This document shows, piece by piece, positions 23,501 through 32,124 of a stretch of DNA of 64,000 bases; positions within the stretch are counted from its first letter, which is position 1, and the number at the start of each line of letters is the position of its first letter. Under the pieces are notes generated by a model. The model did no database searches. It saw only the letters and a list, made by a program, of their open reading frames with translations, and had not been told where the DNA came from. The stretch lies in NCBI RefSeq assembly GCF_012328925.1, contig NZ_JAAXLS010000003.1, forward strand, positions 300,871 to 364,870, written 5' to 3'. The stretch comes from Amycolatopsis acididurans (GTDB lineage: Bacteria > Actinomycetota > Actinomycetes > Mycobacteriales > Pseudonocardiaceae). Position numbers and translations under genes: made by a program.

Positions 23501-25464
23501 TGCGCGCGCACCGGCGCCGGCTGCCACGCCTGCTCGCGACGGCCATCCTGTTCGCGACCGCGGCGGTCGCCGCGCCCGCCGCGCACGCCGATCCCGTCCT
23601 GCACACCCTGCAACCGGGTGCCGTCCGTGAGTTCCAGCAGAAGCTGGACATCAACGTCGTCTTCGTCGGCTTCCCCGCGGGCAGCGCGGCGGGACAGGTC
23701 GACCTCACCAGGTTCGCCGGCCAGCTGCCCTCGGCCTCCCGGTCCGTCGTGCGTGCGGCCGAGGCCAACTACGGCATCGTCCAGCCGACCCACGTCGACT
23801 TCACGCTTGCCTACCATCCGGTGTTCGCGCCGCAGGCCTTCGACGACCAGCTCTTCGCCTACCTGTCCTCGATCGCGATCGCGCACCCGCTCACCCAGTA
23901 CGAGCGCCAGTACAACGCCCAGCGGTCCCGCTCGGCGACGATCACCGGCAACGCGTGGATCGACGCCGCCTCGGCCGAGCGCTGGCTGGGCGACCACGCC
24001 GAATCGATGCTGGGCATCGATCCCAGCCGGGACACCGTGTTCTTGCTCGACTGGTACGGACGACCCGACTTCCGGTTCCACGTCTACACCGACGCCGCGG
24101 AAACCGACCCCGACACGGGAGTCGACGCGGGCCTGCTCGGCGACCGGTTCAAGCTCACCGGCTGGGGCGGCACCGCCGCGACCGATCCGGAAGAGGGTAC
24201 CGGAGCGGTGCGCCGGATCTGGTTCTCCGACCTCTCCGCCGGACCGGAGAACAAGACCGGCAGCTGGAACGTCGACGACGCCGATCTCAACGGCGACGGG
24301 GTGCCCGACTACCGGATCCCGCCGGTGTGGGAGTACGGCAGCACCCGCGGTTACCGGCCGTTCAGCTCCCTCACCGACGACCTCGCGAAACTCACCCGCT
24401 ATGTCGCCACGGACGAACTGTTCGCGGCCTCCCCGCTCTACGACCCCGCCCTGTCGCCACCCGCGCTGCCGTCCACGATCGCCGTCGACGTCAACACCTT
24501 CCGGGCAGATCCGGCCCCCGCCCCGGCGTCGCTGATGCGACCGGACTGGGTCCGCGACCGGCTAGCCACGCTGGAGCCCTACAACACGATGACGATCGGC
24601 ACCGTCCCGCAGCCGTTTTCCGGGCCCGGCGGCGCCGCCTACCAATGCTTCCTCAGCTCGGTGCGCGATCCCTCCGGCGCGGGCCAGTCCTGTTACGGCA
24701 ACCGCTCGCCGTACGGCACGGCGTTCGAAGACCTGTACTTCTTCTACCTCGACCACACCAATCAGCTCCTGACCGGGCAGCCCGGATACCACCTACCGGT
24801 CCTGTTCTACGACGTTCCCGACAGCCTCGCCCCGGTCACCCCGGCGGGCGGGATTCTGGCCGGCTTCGCCGACGACGACTGGCGGAGCGGGCGGCAGACC
24901 TACGTGTTCGACGCGAACTGGCCCGCGGTGCGCGACGATCCCGAACGCGGTGTGGGCGCCAGTTACGGGCTGGAACACGAGACGGGCCACCATCTCGGGT
25001 TGCCGCATCCGCACGACGGCTACGACGCGCAGTCCGGTGTGGACTTCAGCCCGACCGGGCCTTTCTACTTCGCCTTCGCCGGGGACGAGGTGGCCTCGCC
25101 GATGAGTTATCTGGCACTGGACAAGGATTTCGGCCAGTTCGACCACGACACGCTCGACCGCACCCTCACCGCCGCGTTCGTCAACGAGGCCAACGCGGTG
25201 CTCGCCCGCATCGACGCCGGGCCGCGAGCGAGTGAGGTCGCCGATCTGGTCACGGCCGCGGACGACACCGCGACCGCGGCGCTCGAGGACTACCAGGCGA
25301 TGAACTACGGCTCGTCGGTGAGCAAAGCGAACAGCGCGTACCGGACGGTGCTGGAGGCGGCGGCGCGCGCCGGTGTCCCGGTCGAACCCGAGGCGCCGCG
25401 AGCGGACCAGAACGCGCGGGGCCGTGCGTTCCCGTTCGTCGATCCGCTGGCACCAGCGGCATGA
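23500..25464 (+). CDS. secreted metzincin-type zinc metalloprotease
   Basis: A 654-residue exported protease. A basic signal peptide (MRAHRRRLPRLLATAILFAT, cleaved near AHA-DP) leads a large N-terminal domain. The full metzincin zinc motif HETGHHLGLPH starts at residue 493 (HExxHxxGxxH), and a Met-turn SPMSY lies at about 534, the right order and distance. A DLNGDGVPD stretch near residue 265 looks like a calcium-binding loop. No known family with this N-terminal region was recognised. It is coupled to the small HTH gene before it and followed after 13 bases by the repeat protein. Probable extracellular or surface protease; target unknown. Confidence 0.8.
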   Translation: MRAHRRRLPRLLATAILFATAAVAAPAAHADPVLHTLQPGAVREFQQKLDINVVFVGFPAGSAAGQVDLTRFAGQLPSASRSVVRAAEANYGIVQPTHVDFTLAYHPVFAPQAFDDQLFAYLSSIAIAHPLTQYERQYNAQRSRSATITGNAWIDAASAERWLGDHAESMLGIDPSRDTVFLLDWYGRPDFRFHVYTDAAETDPDTGVDAGLLGDRFKLTGWGGTAATDPEEGTGAVRRIWFSDLSAGPENKTGSWNVDDADLNGDGVPDYRIPPVWEYGSTRGYRPFSSLTDDLAKLTRYVATDELFAASPLYDPALSPPALPSTIAVDVNTFRADPAPAPASLMRPDWVRDRLATLEPYNTMTIGTVPQPFSGPGGAAYQCFLSSVRDPSGAGQSCYGNRSPYGTAFEDLYFFYLDHTNQLLTGQPGYHLPVLFYDVPDSLAPVTPAGGILAGFADDDWRSGRQTYVFDANWPAVRDDPERGVGASYGLEHETGHHLGLPHPHDGYDAQSGVDFSPTGPFYFAFAGDEVASPMSYLALDKDFGQFDHDTLDRTLTAAFVNEANAVLARIDAGPRASEVADLVTAADDTATAALEDYQAMNYGSSVSKANSAYRTVLEAAARAGVPVEPEAPRADQNARGRAFPFVDPLAPAA

Positions 25465-25477
25465 CGGGGAGGAAGCG

Positions 25478-27817
25478 ATGACGAAGCGGACAAGCTTGGC
25501 GATGGCCATCGTGCTGGCGCTGGCGTGGCCGGGATCAGCGGCCGCCGAGGGGGCGGCCGGATGGTCGAGCGCGCCGGCGCCGGTTCCGGCGACGGACCAG
25601 GGCACGCTGGCGGCGGTGTCCTGCGGGCAAGCCGGGGTCTGCCTGGCCGTCGGCGAATGGGCCGCGACCGATTCGACGGTGCGCGCCCTGGCGATGACCT
25701 GGGACGGCAACCGGTGGACCGTCGCCGACCCGGTGCGCCCCGCCGGGGCGCCCAGCGTCGAACTCGCCGGCGTCACCTGCCTGTCGTCCGGCCGGTGCCT
25801 GGCCGTCGGCGATTACGCCGGCAGCGGGGGTGCCCGGCGCGCGCTCGCCGAGGAATGGGACGGGCAGGGGTGGTCGGTGCAGCAGGTGCCCGACCTGCCG
25901 GGCGAGAGCGACTCGCTGGTCTCGGTGTCCTGCGGCGGCCCCACATCGTGTACCGCGGTCGGCAGCGCCACCGCCACGGACGGAACCGTCCGGCCACTGG
26001 CCGAAAACTGGGACGGGACCACCTGGTCGGCCGCCACTCCCGCCGCGCCGCCCGGGGCCGCCACCGCCGGGCTCACGGGTGTCTCCTGCGCCACGCCCAC
26101 CGCCTGCACGGCGGTCGGCACCGCGGCGAGCGCCGCGTTCGCCGAGCACTGGGACGGCACGAGCTGGACGGTGGACCTCGCCGCCGCGCCACCGGGGGCC
26201 GACATGAGCGGGCTCGCCGCCATCACCTGCGCGGCCGCGACCTCGTGTCTGGCCGTCGGCAACTCGGCGAGCAAGCGCTCCGGCGTCGCGGGAGCCACCG
26301 CGCTGGCCGAACGCTGGGACGGGACGGGCTGGACCGACCTGCGTGCCGCGAACCCCACGGACGCCTTCTACGGCAGCACGTTGTCCGGCATCGCCTGTCC
26401 GGCGGCCTCCACCTGCGTCGCCGTCGGTTCCTACGGTCCGGCCGACCACAGCCATCGCACGCTCGCCGAGGGGTGGGACGGGACGTCCTGGACCGTGCAA
26501 CCCACCCCGTCCCCGGACAGCACCGCGAACGCGGCATTGACCGGCGTCAGCTGCCCGAGCGCGGGCGGCTGCATCGCGGCCGGTTCCACCGCCCGCACCA
26601 CGGGCGTACCGGTCACGCTTGCCGATCAGTGGGACGGCCAGGCCTGGCGCACGACCCTCACCCCGGACCGGTCCGGCAGCCAGGTGGCGGAGCTGCACGG
26701 CGTGTCCTGCCCTGCCGCGACGGCCTGCATGGCCGTCGGCACCACCCGGTCGGCCGAGCGTGCGCCCGGGCCCTACTCGGCCTCGGCCGGTGAGCAGGAC
26801 GCGCTGAGCGAATGGTTCGACGGCAGCGGCTGGCGGCTGGAGCCCGTGCCGCCACCGCCGGGTGGCTCCGGCGTGGTTCTCGACGGGGTTTCCTGTCCGG
26901 GCATGGACATGTGCCTGGCGGTGGGGTCGTACGACACCGGCCACGGCATGCGGGTCCCGCTGGCGCAGCGGTGGGACGGGCAGCACTGGATTCCGGAGTT
27001 CCCCGCCGATCCGGCTGGTTCGCTCCTGGCGGCCTTCACGGGCGTGTCGTGCCAGTCGAGTTCGTCGTGCACGGCCGTCGGTTCGAAGACGGGCGGCGAC
27101 GGAACCACCACCCTGGCCGAGCGCTGGGACGGTGGTGCCTGGAGCATTCAAGCAACGCCCAACGCGCCCGCCAGCTCCGATGACGTGCTCCGGCGGGTCT
27201 CCTGCCCTGCCCTCGATTCCTGCGTCGCCGTCGGCTCCTACCTCGCGGCCGCCCAGACCGGATTCGGCACCCGCAGCTACGCACTGGCCGAGCATTGGGA
27301 CGGAGCAGCCTGGGTGATCGATCCGGCGGCGCCACCCGCGGCGTCCCCCTCGTCGCTTTCGGCCGGGTTCAGCAGCGTTTCGTGTCCCGCGGCGGCCGAC
27401 TGCTGGGCCGTGGGCAGCTTCAGCACGTTCGACCGTCCTTACCCGAACCCCGCACTGGCCGAGCACTGGGACGGGCACGCCTGGACCACCGTCGCGATCC
27501 CGAACCCGCCCGGCCTCTACGACGCCTTGGAGAATCTGTCCGGAGTCTCGTGCTCCTCGGGCTCCGACTGCGAGGCCGTGGGGTTCTCCTACGGCGGAAC
27601 CGGCGCCGACAGCGGTGTCCACCCCATCGGCGAGCACTGGGACGGGGCGGCGTGGTCACTCGACCCGCTTGCCGAACCGGCGGGCGCCCGGCTGACCGAG
27701 CCCGCCGACGTGTCGTGCCACCCGGGGTGCACCGCCGTGGGCCAGTTCACCTACGACGACCAGCCGGTCGCGGCGACTGGCTGGCCGGCGTTCCCGCTGA
27801 TCGAAGTCCGTTCCTGA
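25478..27817 (+). CDS. secreted 14-repeat propeller-like protein with paired cysteines
   Basis: A 779-residue exported protein made almost wholly of repeats. After a signal peptide (MTKRTSLAMAIVLALAWPGS, then AAAEG) there are 14 copies of a ~50-residue unit. Each carries a GVSCPxxxxCxAVG block and most then an LAEHWDGxxWT block. The last copy is shortened (DVSCHPGCTAVG). The regular Cys-x6-Cys pair in each unit suggests one disulphide per blade. Fourteen units would fit two seven-bladed beta-propellers, which is inference. ATG 25478 follows GGGGAGGAAG. It lies between a metalloprotease and a lipoprotein, both exported, suggesting a shared extracellular function. Confidence 0.8.
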   Translation: MTKRTSLAMAIVLALAWPGSAAAEGAAGWSSAPAPVPATDQGTLAAVSCGQAGVCLAVGEWAATDSTVRALAMTWDGNRWTVADPVRPAGAPSVELAGVTCLSSGRCLAVGDYAGSGGARRALAEEWDGQGWSVQQVPDLPGESDSLVSVSCGGPTSCTAVGSATATDGTVRPLAENWDGTTWSAATPAAPPGAATAGLTGVSCATPTACTAVGTAASAAFAEHWDGTSWTVDLAAAPPGADMSGLAAITCAAATSCLAVGNSASKRSGVAGATALAERWDGTGWTDLRAANPTDAFYGSTLSGIACPAASTCVAVGSYGPADHSHRTLAEGWDGTSWTVQPTPSPDSTANAALTGVSCPSAGGCIAAGSTARTTGVPVTLADQWDGQAWRTTLTPDRSGSQVAELHGVSCPAATACMAVGTTRSAERAPGPYSASAGEQDALSEWFDGSGWRLEPVPPPPGGSGVVLDGVSCPGMDMCLAVGSYDTGHGMRVPLAQRWDGQHWIPEFPADPAGSLLAAFTGVSCQSSSSCTAVGSKTGGDGTTTLAERWDGGAWSIQATPNAPASSDDVLRRVSCPALDSCVAVGSYLAAAQTGFGTRSYALAEHWDGAAWVIDPAAPPAASPSSLSAGFSSVSCPAAADCWAVGSFSTFDRPYPNPALAEHWDGHAWTTVAIPNPPGLYDALENLSGVSCSSGSDCEAVGFSYGGTGADSGVHPIGEHWDGAAWSLDPLAEPAGARLTEPADVSCHPGCTAVGQFTYDDQPVAATGWPAFPLIEVRS

Positions 27818-27898
27818 ACCCGGCCCCGGGCTCACGGATATCGGTGACGTACCCCGGCGATCGTGGACTCCGGGCGGGCGGTGGGCGAGACTGCGCGC

Positions 27899-29449
27899 AT
27901 GCGTCGAAGATCTGCTGTCGTGCTCGGTGCGGTCCTGCTGCTGTCCGCAGGCTGCACGACCGTCCCGGGCGCGCCGGCCGCTCCCCCGCCGGCCATCGCA
28001 CCGGGGTCGGCGGCCGCGCCGGTGCCGGAGGGAACGCCGGGCTGGGGCCTGGCGCACCCCGGGCCGGACCACGCCATCGAGGGCTACGCCGACCACGTTT
28101 CGGCGCTGCCCGGCGAGCAGGTGCGCCTGTTCGTGAGCACCACGGCGGCGCACTACACCGTGACCGCGTACCGGATGGGCGGCTACCGCGGCTCCGACGC
28201 CGACCAGGTGTGGCAGTCCGCGCCGCAGCCGGGTCACCGCCAGGCCGCGGCCGTGGTGCAACCGCCCACCAGCACCGTGGTCGCGCCGTGGCAGCCATCG
28301 CTCGACGTGCCGACGGCGGGCTGGCGCCCCGGCGACTACCTGTTCCGGCTGGACGGCGACAACGGTGCCCAGCAGTTCGTGCCGCTGACCGTGCGCTCCC
28401 CCGACAACCGGGGCAAGATCATCGTCGTCAACGCGGTCACGACGTGGCAGGCGTACAACAGCTGGGGCGGCTACAGCCTCTACGACTCACCGTCGGGACG
28501 TAAGGCGGAACGGTCGCGCGCGGTGTCGTTCGATCGCCCCTACCAGGCCAAGGACATGCAGGGGGCGGGCGATTTCCTGTTCTTCGAACTGCCCTTCCTG
28601 ACCTTCGCCGAGCGGTCGGGGCTGCCGCTGGGCTACGCGACCGACGCCGACCTGCACGCCGACCCGCACCTGACCGACGGCGCCGCCGCCGTGGTGACGC
28701 TCGGCCACGACGAGTACTGGTCCACCGCCATGCGCCAGCACGCCACCGCGGCCCGGGACCAGGGCGTCAACCTCGCCTTCCTCGGCGGCAACGAGATCTA
28801 CCGGCACATCCGCTTCCAGCCCACGCCGCTGGGCCCGGACCGGCTGGAGGTCGACTACAAGTCCTTCGACCAGGACCCGGCCCACGTGAGCGACCCGCTG
28901 GAAGCGACACCGGAATGGCGGTCGCCACCGTTTCGGCGGCCGGAAAGCGTGCTGCTCGGCGATTTCTACCACTGCAATCCGGTTCACGCGGACCTGCGCA
29001 CGGCCGAGGACACCAACTGGCTGCTCAGCGGGATCGTCCGCAATGGACAGACCCTGCCCGGCCTGGTGGGCAACGAGTACGAACGCGTCGATCTGTCGGT
29101 GCCGACGCCGCGGCCCATCGAAGTGCTCTTCCACTCACCGCTGACCTGCGGCGGGCACCCGGACTTCGCCGACACCAGCTACTACACCACGCCCAGCGGT
29201 GCCGCCGTGTTCGCGGCCGGGACGCAGTACTGGATCTGCGCGCTCGGCACCACCTGCGCGGCCGACCACGACGACCAGACCGCCCATCAGGCGATCACCG
29301 CCATCACCCTGCGGCTGCTGCGGGCCTACGCGGACGGCCCCGCGGGCAGGCAACATCCCGCGCGGGACAACCTCGCGGCACTCGGCGTCCCGGGCGCGAC
29401 ACCGAACCCCGCCCCGACGATTCCGCCGGACGACTCGGCGGCCCGCTGA
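27899..29449 (+). CDS. lipoprotein with N,N-dimethylformamidase beta-subunit-like domain
   Basis: A 516-residue lipoprotein: the signal MRRRSAVVLGAVLLLSAGC ends in a lipobox (SAGC), then a Pro/Ala-rich linker. An immunoglobulin-like first domain (DHVSALPGEQVRLFVST, YTVTAYRMGGYRG) precedes the large C-terminal domain (IIVVNAVTTWQAYNSWGGYS, TLGHDEYWS, FLGGNEIYRHIRF) found in the beta subunit of N,N-dimethylformamidase and many uncharacterised actinobacterial proteins. The GHDEYW motif is its best conserved point. The alpha subunit is absent here, so formamide hydrolysis is not implied. ATG 27899 gives a proper signal peptide. It ends the exported-protein group. Confidence 0.8.
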   Translation: MRRRSAVVLGAVLLLSAGCTTVPGAPAAPPPAIAPGSAAAPVPEGTPGWGLAHPGPDHAIEGYADHVSALPGEQVRLFVSTTAAHYTVTAYRMGGYRGSDADQVWQSAPQPGHRQAAAVVQPPTSTVVAPWQPSLDVPTAGWRPGDYLFRLDGDNGAQQFVPLTVRSPDNRGKIIVVNAVTTWQAYNSWGGYSLYDSPSGRKAERSRAVSFDRPYQAKDMQGAGDFLFFELPFLTFAERSGLPLGYATDADLHADPHLTDGAAAVVTLGHDEYWSTAMRQHATAARDQGVNLAFLGGNEIYRHIRFQPTPLGPDRLEVDYKSFDQDPAHVSDPLEATPEWRSPPFRRPESVLLGDFYHCNPVHADLRTAEDTNWLLSGIVRNGQTLPGLVGNEYERVDLSVPTPRPIEVLFHSPLTCGGHPDFADTSYYTTPSGAAVFAAGTQYWICALGTTCAADHDDQTAHQAITAITLRLLRAYADGPAGRQHPARDNLAALGVPGATPNPAPTIPPDDSAAR

Positions 29450-29472
29450 CCCGCACACCGCCGCGGTCAGGA

Positions 29473-30576
29473 TCACGCTCGTGCGGGTCCTTTCGGTAGC
29501 CGCACCGTGACGCGCAGGCCGCCGGCGGGACGCGGGGTGAGGGTGAGCGTCCCGTCGTGTGCCTGGGCGATGCTCTTGACGATGGCCAGGCCGAGTCCGA
29601 CGCCCGCGTGATGGCCGCGGATACGTTCGGTGCCGCGCTGAAACGGCTCGACGAGCGTGGAAACCAGTTGCGGGCCAAGCATTTCCCCGCTGTTTTCGAC
29701 GATGAGCACCGCGGCCTCGGGATCGACGCCGGTCGTCACCCACACCACGCCGTGTTCGCCCACGTTGTGGACGATCCCGTTGTGCACCAGGTTCGTCGTC
29801 ATCTGCGCCAGCAGCGCGTGTGAGCCGATCGTCGGCGCCACCTCGCCGGACGCGCCGATGGTGAGACCGCGCTTTTCCGCCAGGGGCAGCAGCGTTTCGA
29901 CGACCTCTTCCGCGATGAGGGACAAGTCCACGTGCTCCCGCGTGAACGACCGCCGGTCGGCGCGGCTGAGCAGGAGCAGCGCCTCGGTCAGCTCGATCGC
30001 CCGGCTGTTGACGACCCGCAGGCGCTCGACGAGTTCGCCGGTGTCGCGGGTCTGGTCGTTGCGCGCCACGTCGAGCAGTGTCTGCGTGATCGCCAGCGGG
30101 GTGCGCAGCTCGTGGGAGGCGTTGGCCGCGAACCGCTGCTGTTCGGCGACGTGTGCTTCCAGCCGCGCGAGCATGGTGTCGAAGGCGTCGGCGAGTTCGC
30201 GGAACTCGTCCTTGGGGCCCGGCAGCTGGATCCGGTGCGAAAGGGAGCCGTTCGCGGCCATCCGGGTGGCGTCGGTGACGCGCGTCAGCGGGGCGAGCAT
30301 GCGGCCGGCGAGAAGCCATCCACCCACGAAGCCGAACACCAGCAGGAACGCCATGGCTTCGGCGGCCCGCGGCGCGAACGCGCGCAGCAGGTCGGACCGG
30401 TTGGGAACGAACGGGCCGGGGGTCATGACGGCGCGGTCGGGCACATAACGCAGCAGGAACACCCACACGACCGCGAACAGCAACGCACCGGTGAGCATGA
30501 CGACCGCGGCATAGCTGAGGGTGAGTTTGAGGCGAACGCTCAACCCGGGTGGCCGGTCCACGGTCTGCTCCCTCAC
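29473..30576 (-). CDS. sensor histidine kinase (VanS-like context)
   Basis: A 367-residue membrane kinase. Two membrane segments (LKLTLSYAAVVMLTGALLFA and AEAMAFLLVFGFVGGWLLAG) flank a short external loop. Then come a HAMP domain, the phospho-acceptor NASHELRTPLAITQ, and the ATPase with an N-box (NLVHNGIVHN) and GVGLGLAIVKSIA. GTG 30576 overlaps the stop of the response regulator gene (GTGA), so they are co-expressed. The sensor loop is only ~35 residues, suggesting the signal is read in or near the membrane, as in cell-envelope stress kinases. The divergent gene encodes a VanY-like carboxypeptidase. Confidence 0.9.
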   Translation of the reverse strand: MREQTVDRPPGLSVRLKLTLSYAAVVMLTGALLFAVVWVFLLRYVPDRAVMTPGPFVPNRSDLLRAFAPRAAEAMAFLLVFGFVGGWLLAGRMLAPLTRVTDATRMAANGSLSHRIQLPGPKDEFRELADAFDTMLARLEAHVAEQQRFAANASHELRTPLAITQTLLDVARNDQTRDTGELVERLRVVNSRAIELTEALLLLSRADRRSFTREHVDLSLIAEEVVETLLPLAEKRGLTIGASGEVAPTIGSHALLAQMTTNLVHNGIVHNVGEHGVVWVTTGVDPEAAVLIVENSGEMLGPQLVSTLVEPFQRGTERIRGHHAGVGLGLAIVKSIAQAHDGTLTLTPRPAGGLRVTVRLPKGPARA

Positions 30577-31244
30577 GCGTCGGTTGCCGCGTCGATGCGG
30601 TAACCGACGCCGGGCACGGTGGCGATGATCCAGGGTTCGCCAAGGCGTTTGCGCAGCGCCGAGACCGTGATGCGCACGGCGTTGGTGAACGGGTCGGCGT
30701 TCTCGTCCCACGCCCGCTCCAGCAGTTCTTCGGCGCTGACCACCCCGCCTTCGGCGGCGACCAGGACTTCCAGGACGGCGAACTGCTTGCGGGTCAGCGC
30801 GATGTAGCGGTCGTCGCGGTAGACCTCGCGGCGGAACGGGTCCACGCGCAGGCCCGCGATCTCGCGCACGGGTGGCCTGCTGTGGGCGCGCCTGCGGTCC
30901 AGCGCCCGCAGGCGCAGCACGAGCTCCCGGAGTTCGAAGGGCTTCGTGAGGTAGTCGTCGGCGCCGAGTTCGAACCCGGAGGCCTTGTCGTCGAGCCGGT
31001 CGGCGGCGGTGAGCATGAGAATGGGCATACCGCTGCCCGAGGCGACGATGCGTTTCGCGATCTCGTCGCCCGAGGGGCCCGGGATGTCGCGGTCGAGCAC
31101 GGCGATGTCGTAGGTGTTGATGCTCAGCAGTTCCAGCGCGGTGTCGCCGTCACCGGCGATGTCGGCGGCGATCGCTTCCAGGCGCAGCCCGTCACGGACT
31201 GCTTCCGCCAGGTAGGGCTCGTCCTCGACGATCAACACACGCAT
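30573..31244 (-). CDS. OmpR/PhoB-family response regulator (VanR-like context)
   Basis: A 223-residue two-domain regulator. Receiver: MRVLIVEDEPYLAEAVRDGL with the acceptor Asp in IAVLDRDIPGPSG and the switch residues in MLTAAD and YLTKPF. The C-terminal winged helix has YIALTRKQFAVLEVLVAAEG and NAVRITVSALRKRLG. ATG 31244 is the natural start at the receiver domain; upstream in-frame codons lie in the promoter region. It is divergent from the carboxypeptidase gene, and 11-base-spaced direct repeats lie between them, as expected for OmpR-type binding. Confidence 0.92.
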   Translation of the reverse strand: MRVLIVEDEPYLAEAVRDGLRLEAIAADIAGDGDTALELLSINTYDIAVLDRDIPGPSGDEIAKRIVASGSGMPILMLTAADRLDDKASGFELGADDYLTKPFELRELVLRLRALDRRRAHSRPPVREIAGLRVDPFRREVYRDDRYIALTRKQFAVLEVLVAAEGGVVSAEELLERAWDENADPFTNAVRITVSALRKRLGEPWIIATVPGVGYRIDAATDA

Positions 31245-31267
31245 GGCACCGATGCTACGAGACCGGA

Positions 31268-31286
31268 GCATATCGTCGGCATATCG
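31268..31286. promoter_or_regulatory. 11-base-spaced direct repeat, candidate response-regulator site
   Basis: The octamer GCATATCG occurs at 31268-31275 and again at 31279-31286, exactly one helical turn apart, in the 88-base region between the response regulator and the divergent carboxypeptidase. OmpR/PhoB regulators bind such direct repeats, so this is the probable site for the neighbouring regulator. Confidence 0.5.
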
Positions 31287-31332
31287 AAAACCGGATACGC
31301 GCCGGCAACGCCCCGCTGCCTTGACTGAGGCC

Positions 31333-31926
31333 ATGACCTACAGCGAACCAGCACGAACGGCGGCCCGCCGTATCCGATCGAGCATCATCGGTGTCCTCGA
31401 AGTCGTCAGCTCGGCGCTGATCGGTGTGCGCCTCGACCAGCTACGGGCGTCCTCGGCCGCCCTGCGTGCCCTCGGTGCGGAAGACGGTGTCGTGCCCGAC
31501 GGGGTGACGGTGTTCGACGACGACGTTCCGGCCGTGGCCAACCTCGACCCCGCCCTGCGCGGCGCCCTTCGCCAGGCCGCGGCCGATGCCGCCGAAGCCG
31601 GGGTGAAGTTCTTCGTCAACAGCGGCTGGCGCTCCCCCCGTTACCAGGAACAGCTGCGCCACGAGGCGGTCTTGAAGTACGGCTCGCAGAAGAAGGCCGC
31701 CAGATGGGTGGCCGCCGCCGACCGATCCGCCCACGTGAGCGGGCACGCGATCGACGTCGGGCCGCCGGAAGCCGCGGCGTGGCTCTCCGAGCACGGCGCC
31801 AGGTACGGGCTGTGCCAGATCTACCGCAACGAACCCTGGCACTACGAACTGCGCCCCGAAGCCGTCGAACACGGCTGCCCGCCCATGTACCGCGACCCCA
31901 CGCACGATCCGAGGATGAAGCGATGA
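31333..31926 (+). CDS. VanY-like D-alanyl-D-alanine carboxypeptidase (M15 family)
   Basis: A 197-residue zinc peptidase. The M15 signature is complete: SGWRSPRYQEQL, then SAHVSGHAIDVG (SxHxxGxAxD, two zinc ligands) and EPWHYEL (catalytic Glu and third ligand His). A hydrophobic N-terminal segment (SSIIGVLEVVSSALIGV) may anchor it in the membrane. Such enzymes trim D-Ala ends of peptidoglycan precursors and can help glycopeptide resistance. The divergent two-component system makes induced expression likely; VanH, VanA and VanX are not in the window. Confidence 0.85.
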   Translation: MTYSEPARTAARRIRSSIIGVLEVVSSALIGVRLDQLRASSAALRALGAEDGVVPDGVTVFDDDVPAVANLDPALRGALRQAAADAAEAGVKFFVNSGWRSPRYQEQLRHEAVLKYGSQKKAARWVAAADRSAHVSGHAIDVGPPEAAAWLSEHGARYGLCQIYRNEPWHYELRPEAVEHGCPPMYRDPTHDPRMKR

Positions 31927-32099
31927 CCGGCACGCTCGGCGTTTCCCGGCCCGGATCCGTCGTCCTGCTGCCGCCGGCGGACTCTGGCCTGGCTCAATCC
32001 GTCCGGTGTGGACACCGGGGCGGGCCGGATCGGAAGGTTGCGCTGGCTACGTTCGACGCGCTCGGCTGCTCGGAAGTCGCGGCGACGGTGCCGGGCTGA
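31923..32099 (+). CDS. short hypothetical ORF coupled to the VanY-like gene
   Basis: A 58-codon frame begins with an ATG overlapping the carboxypeptidase stop (ATGA) and reads MTGTLGVSRPGSVVLLPPAD onward. Nothing in it is recognisable, and codon use is only moderately coding-like. It could be a real coupled small protein or a remnant; confidence is low. Confidence 0.3.
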   Translation: MTGTLGVSRPGSVVLLPPADSGLAQSVRCGHRGGPDRKVALATFDALGCSEVAATVPG

Positions 32100-32124
32100 G
32101 CCGCGTGATCGGCTGCCACACAGT

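Noticed and set aside
27818..27840. CCCGG-CC-CCGGG repeat after the propeller gene
   Set aside because: The loop would be only two bases, too tight for a normal terminator hairpin.
27899..29449. Calling the lipoprotein a functional N,N-dimethylformamidase
   Set aside because: Only the beta-subunit-like domain is present, the protein is a lipoprotein, and no alpha subunit is encoded nearby.
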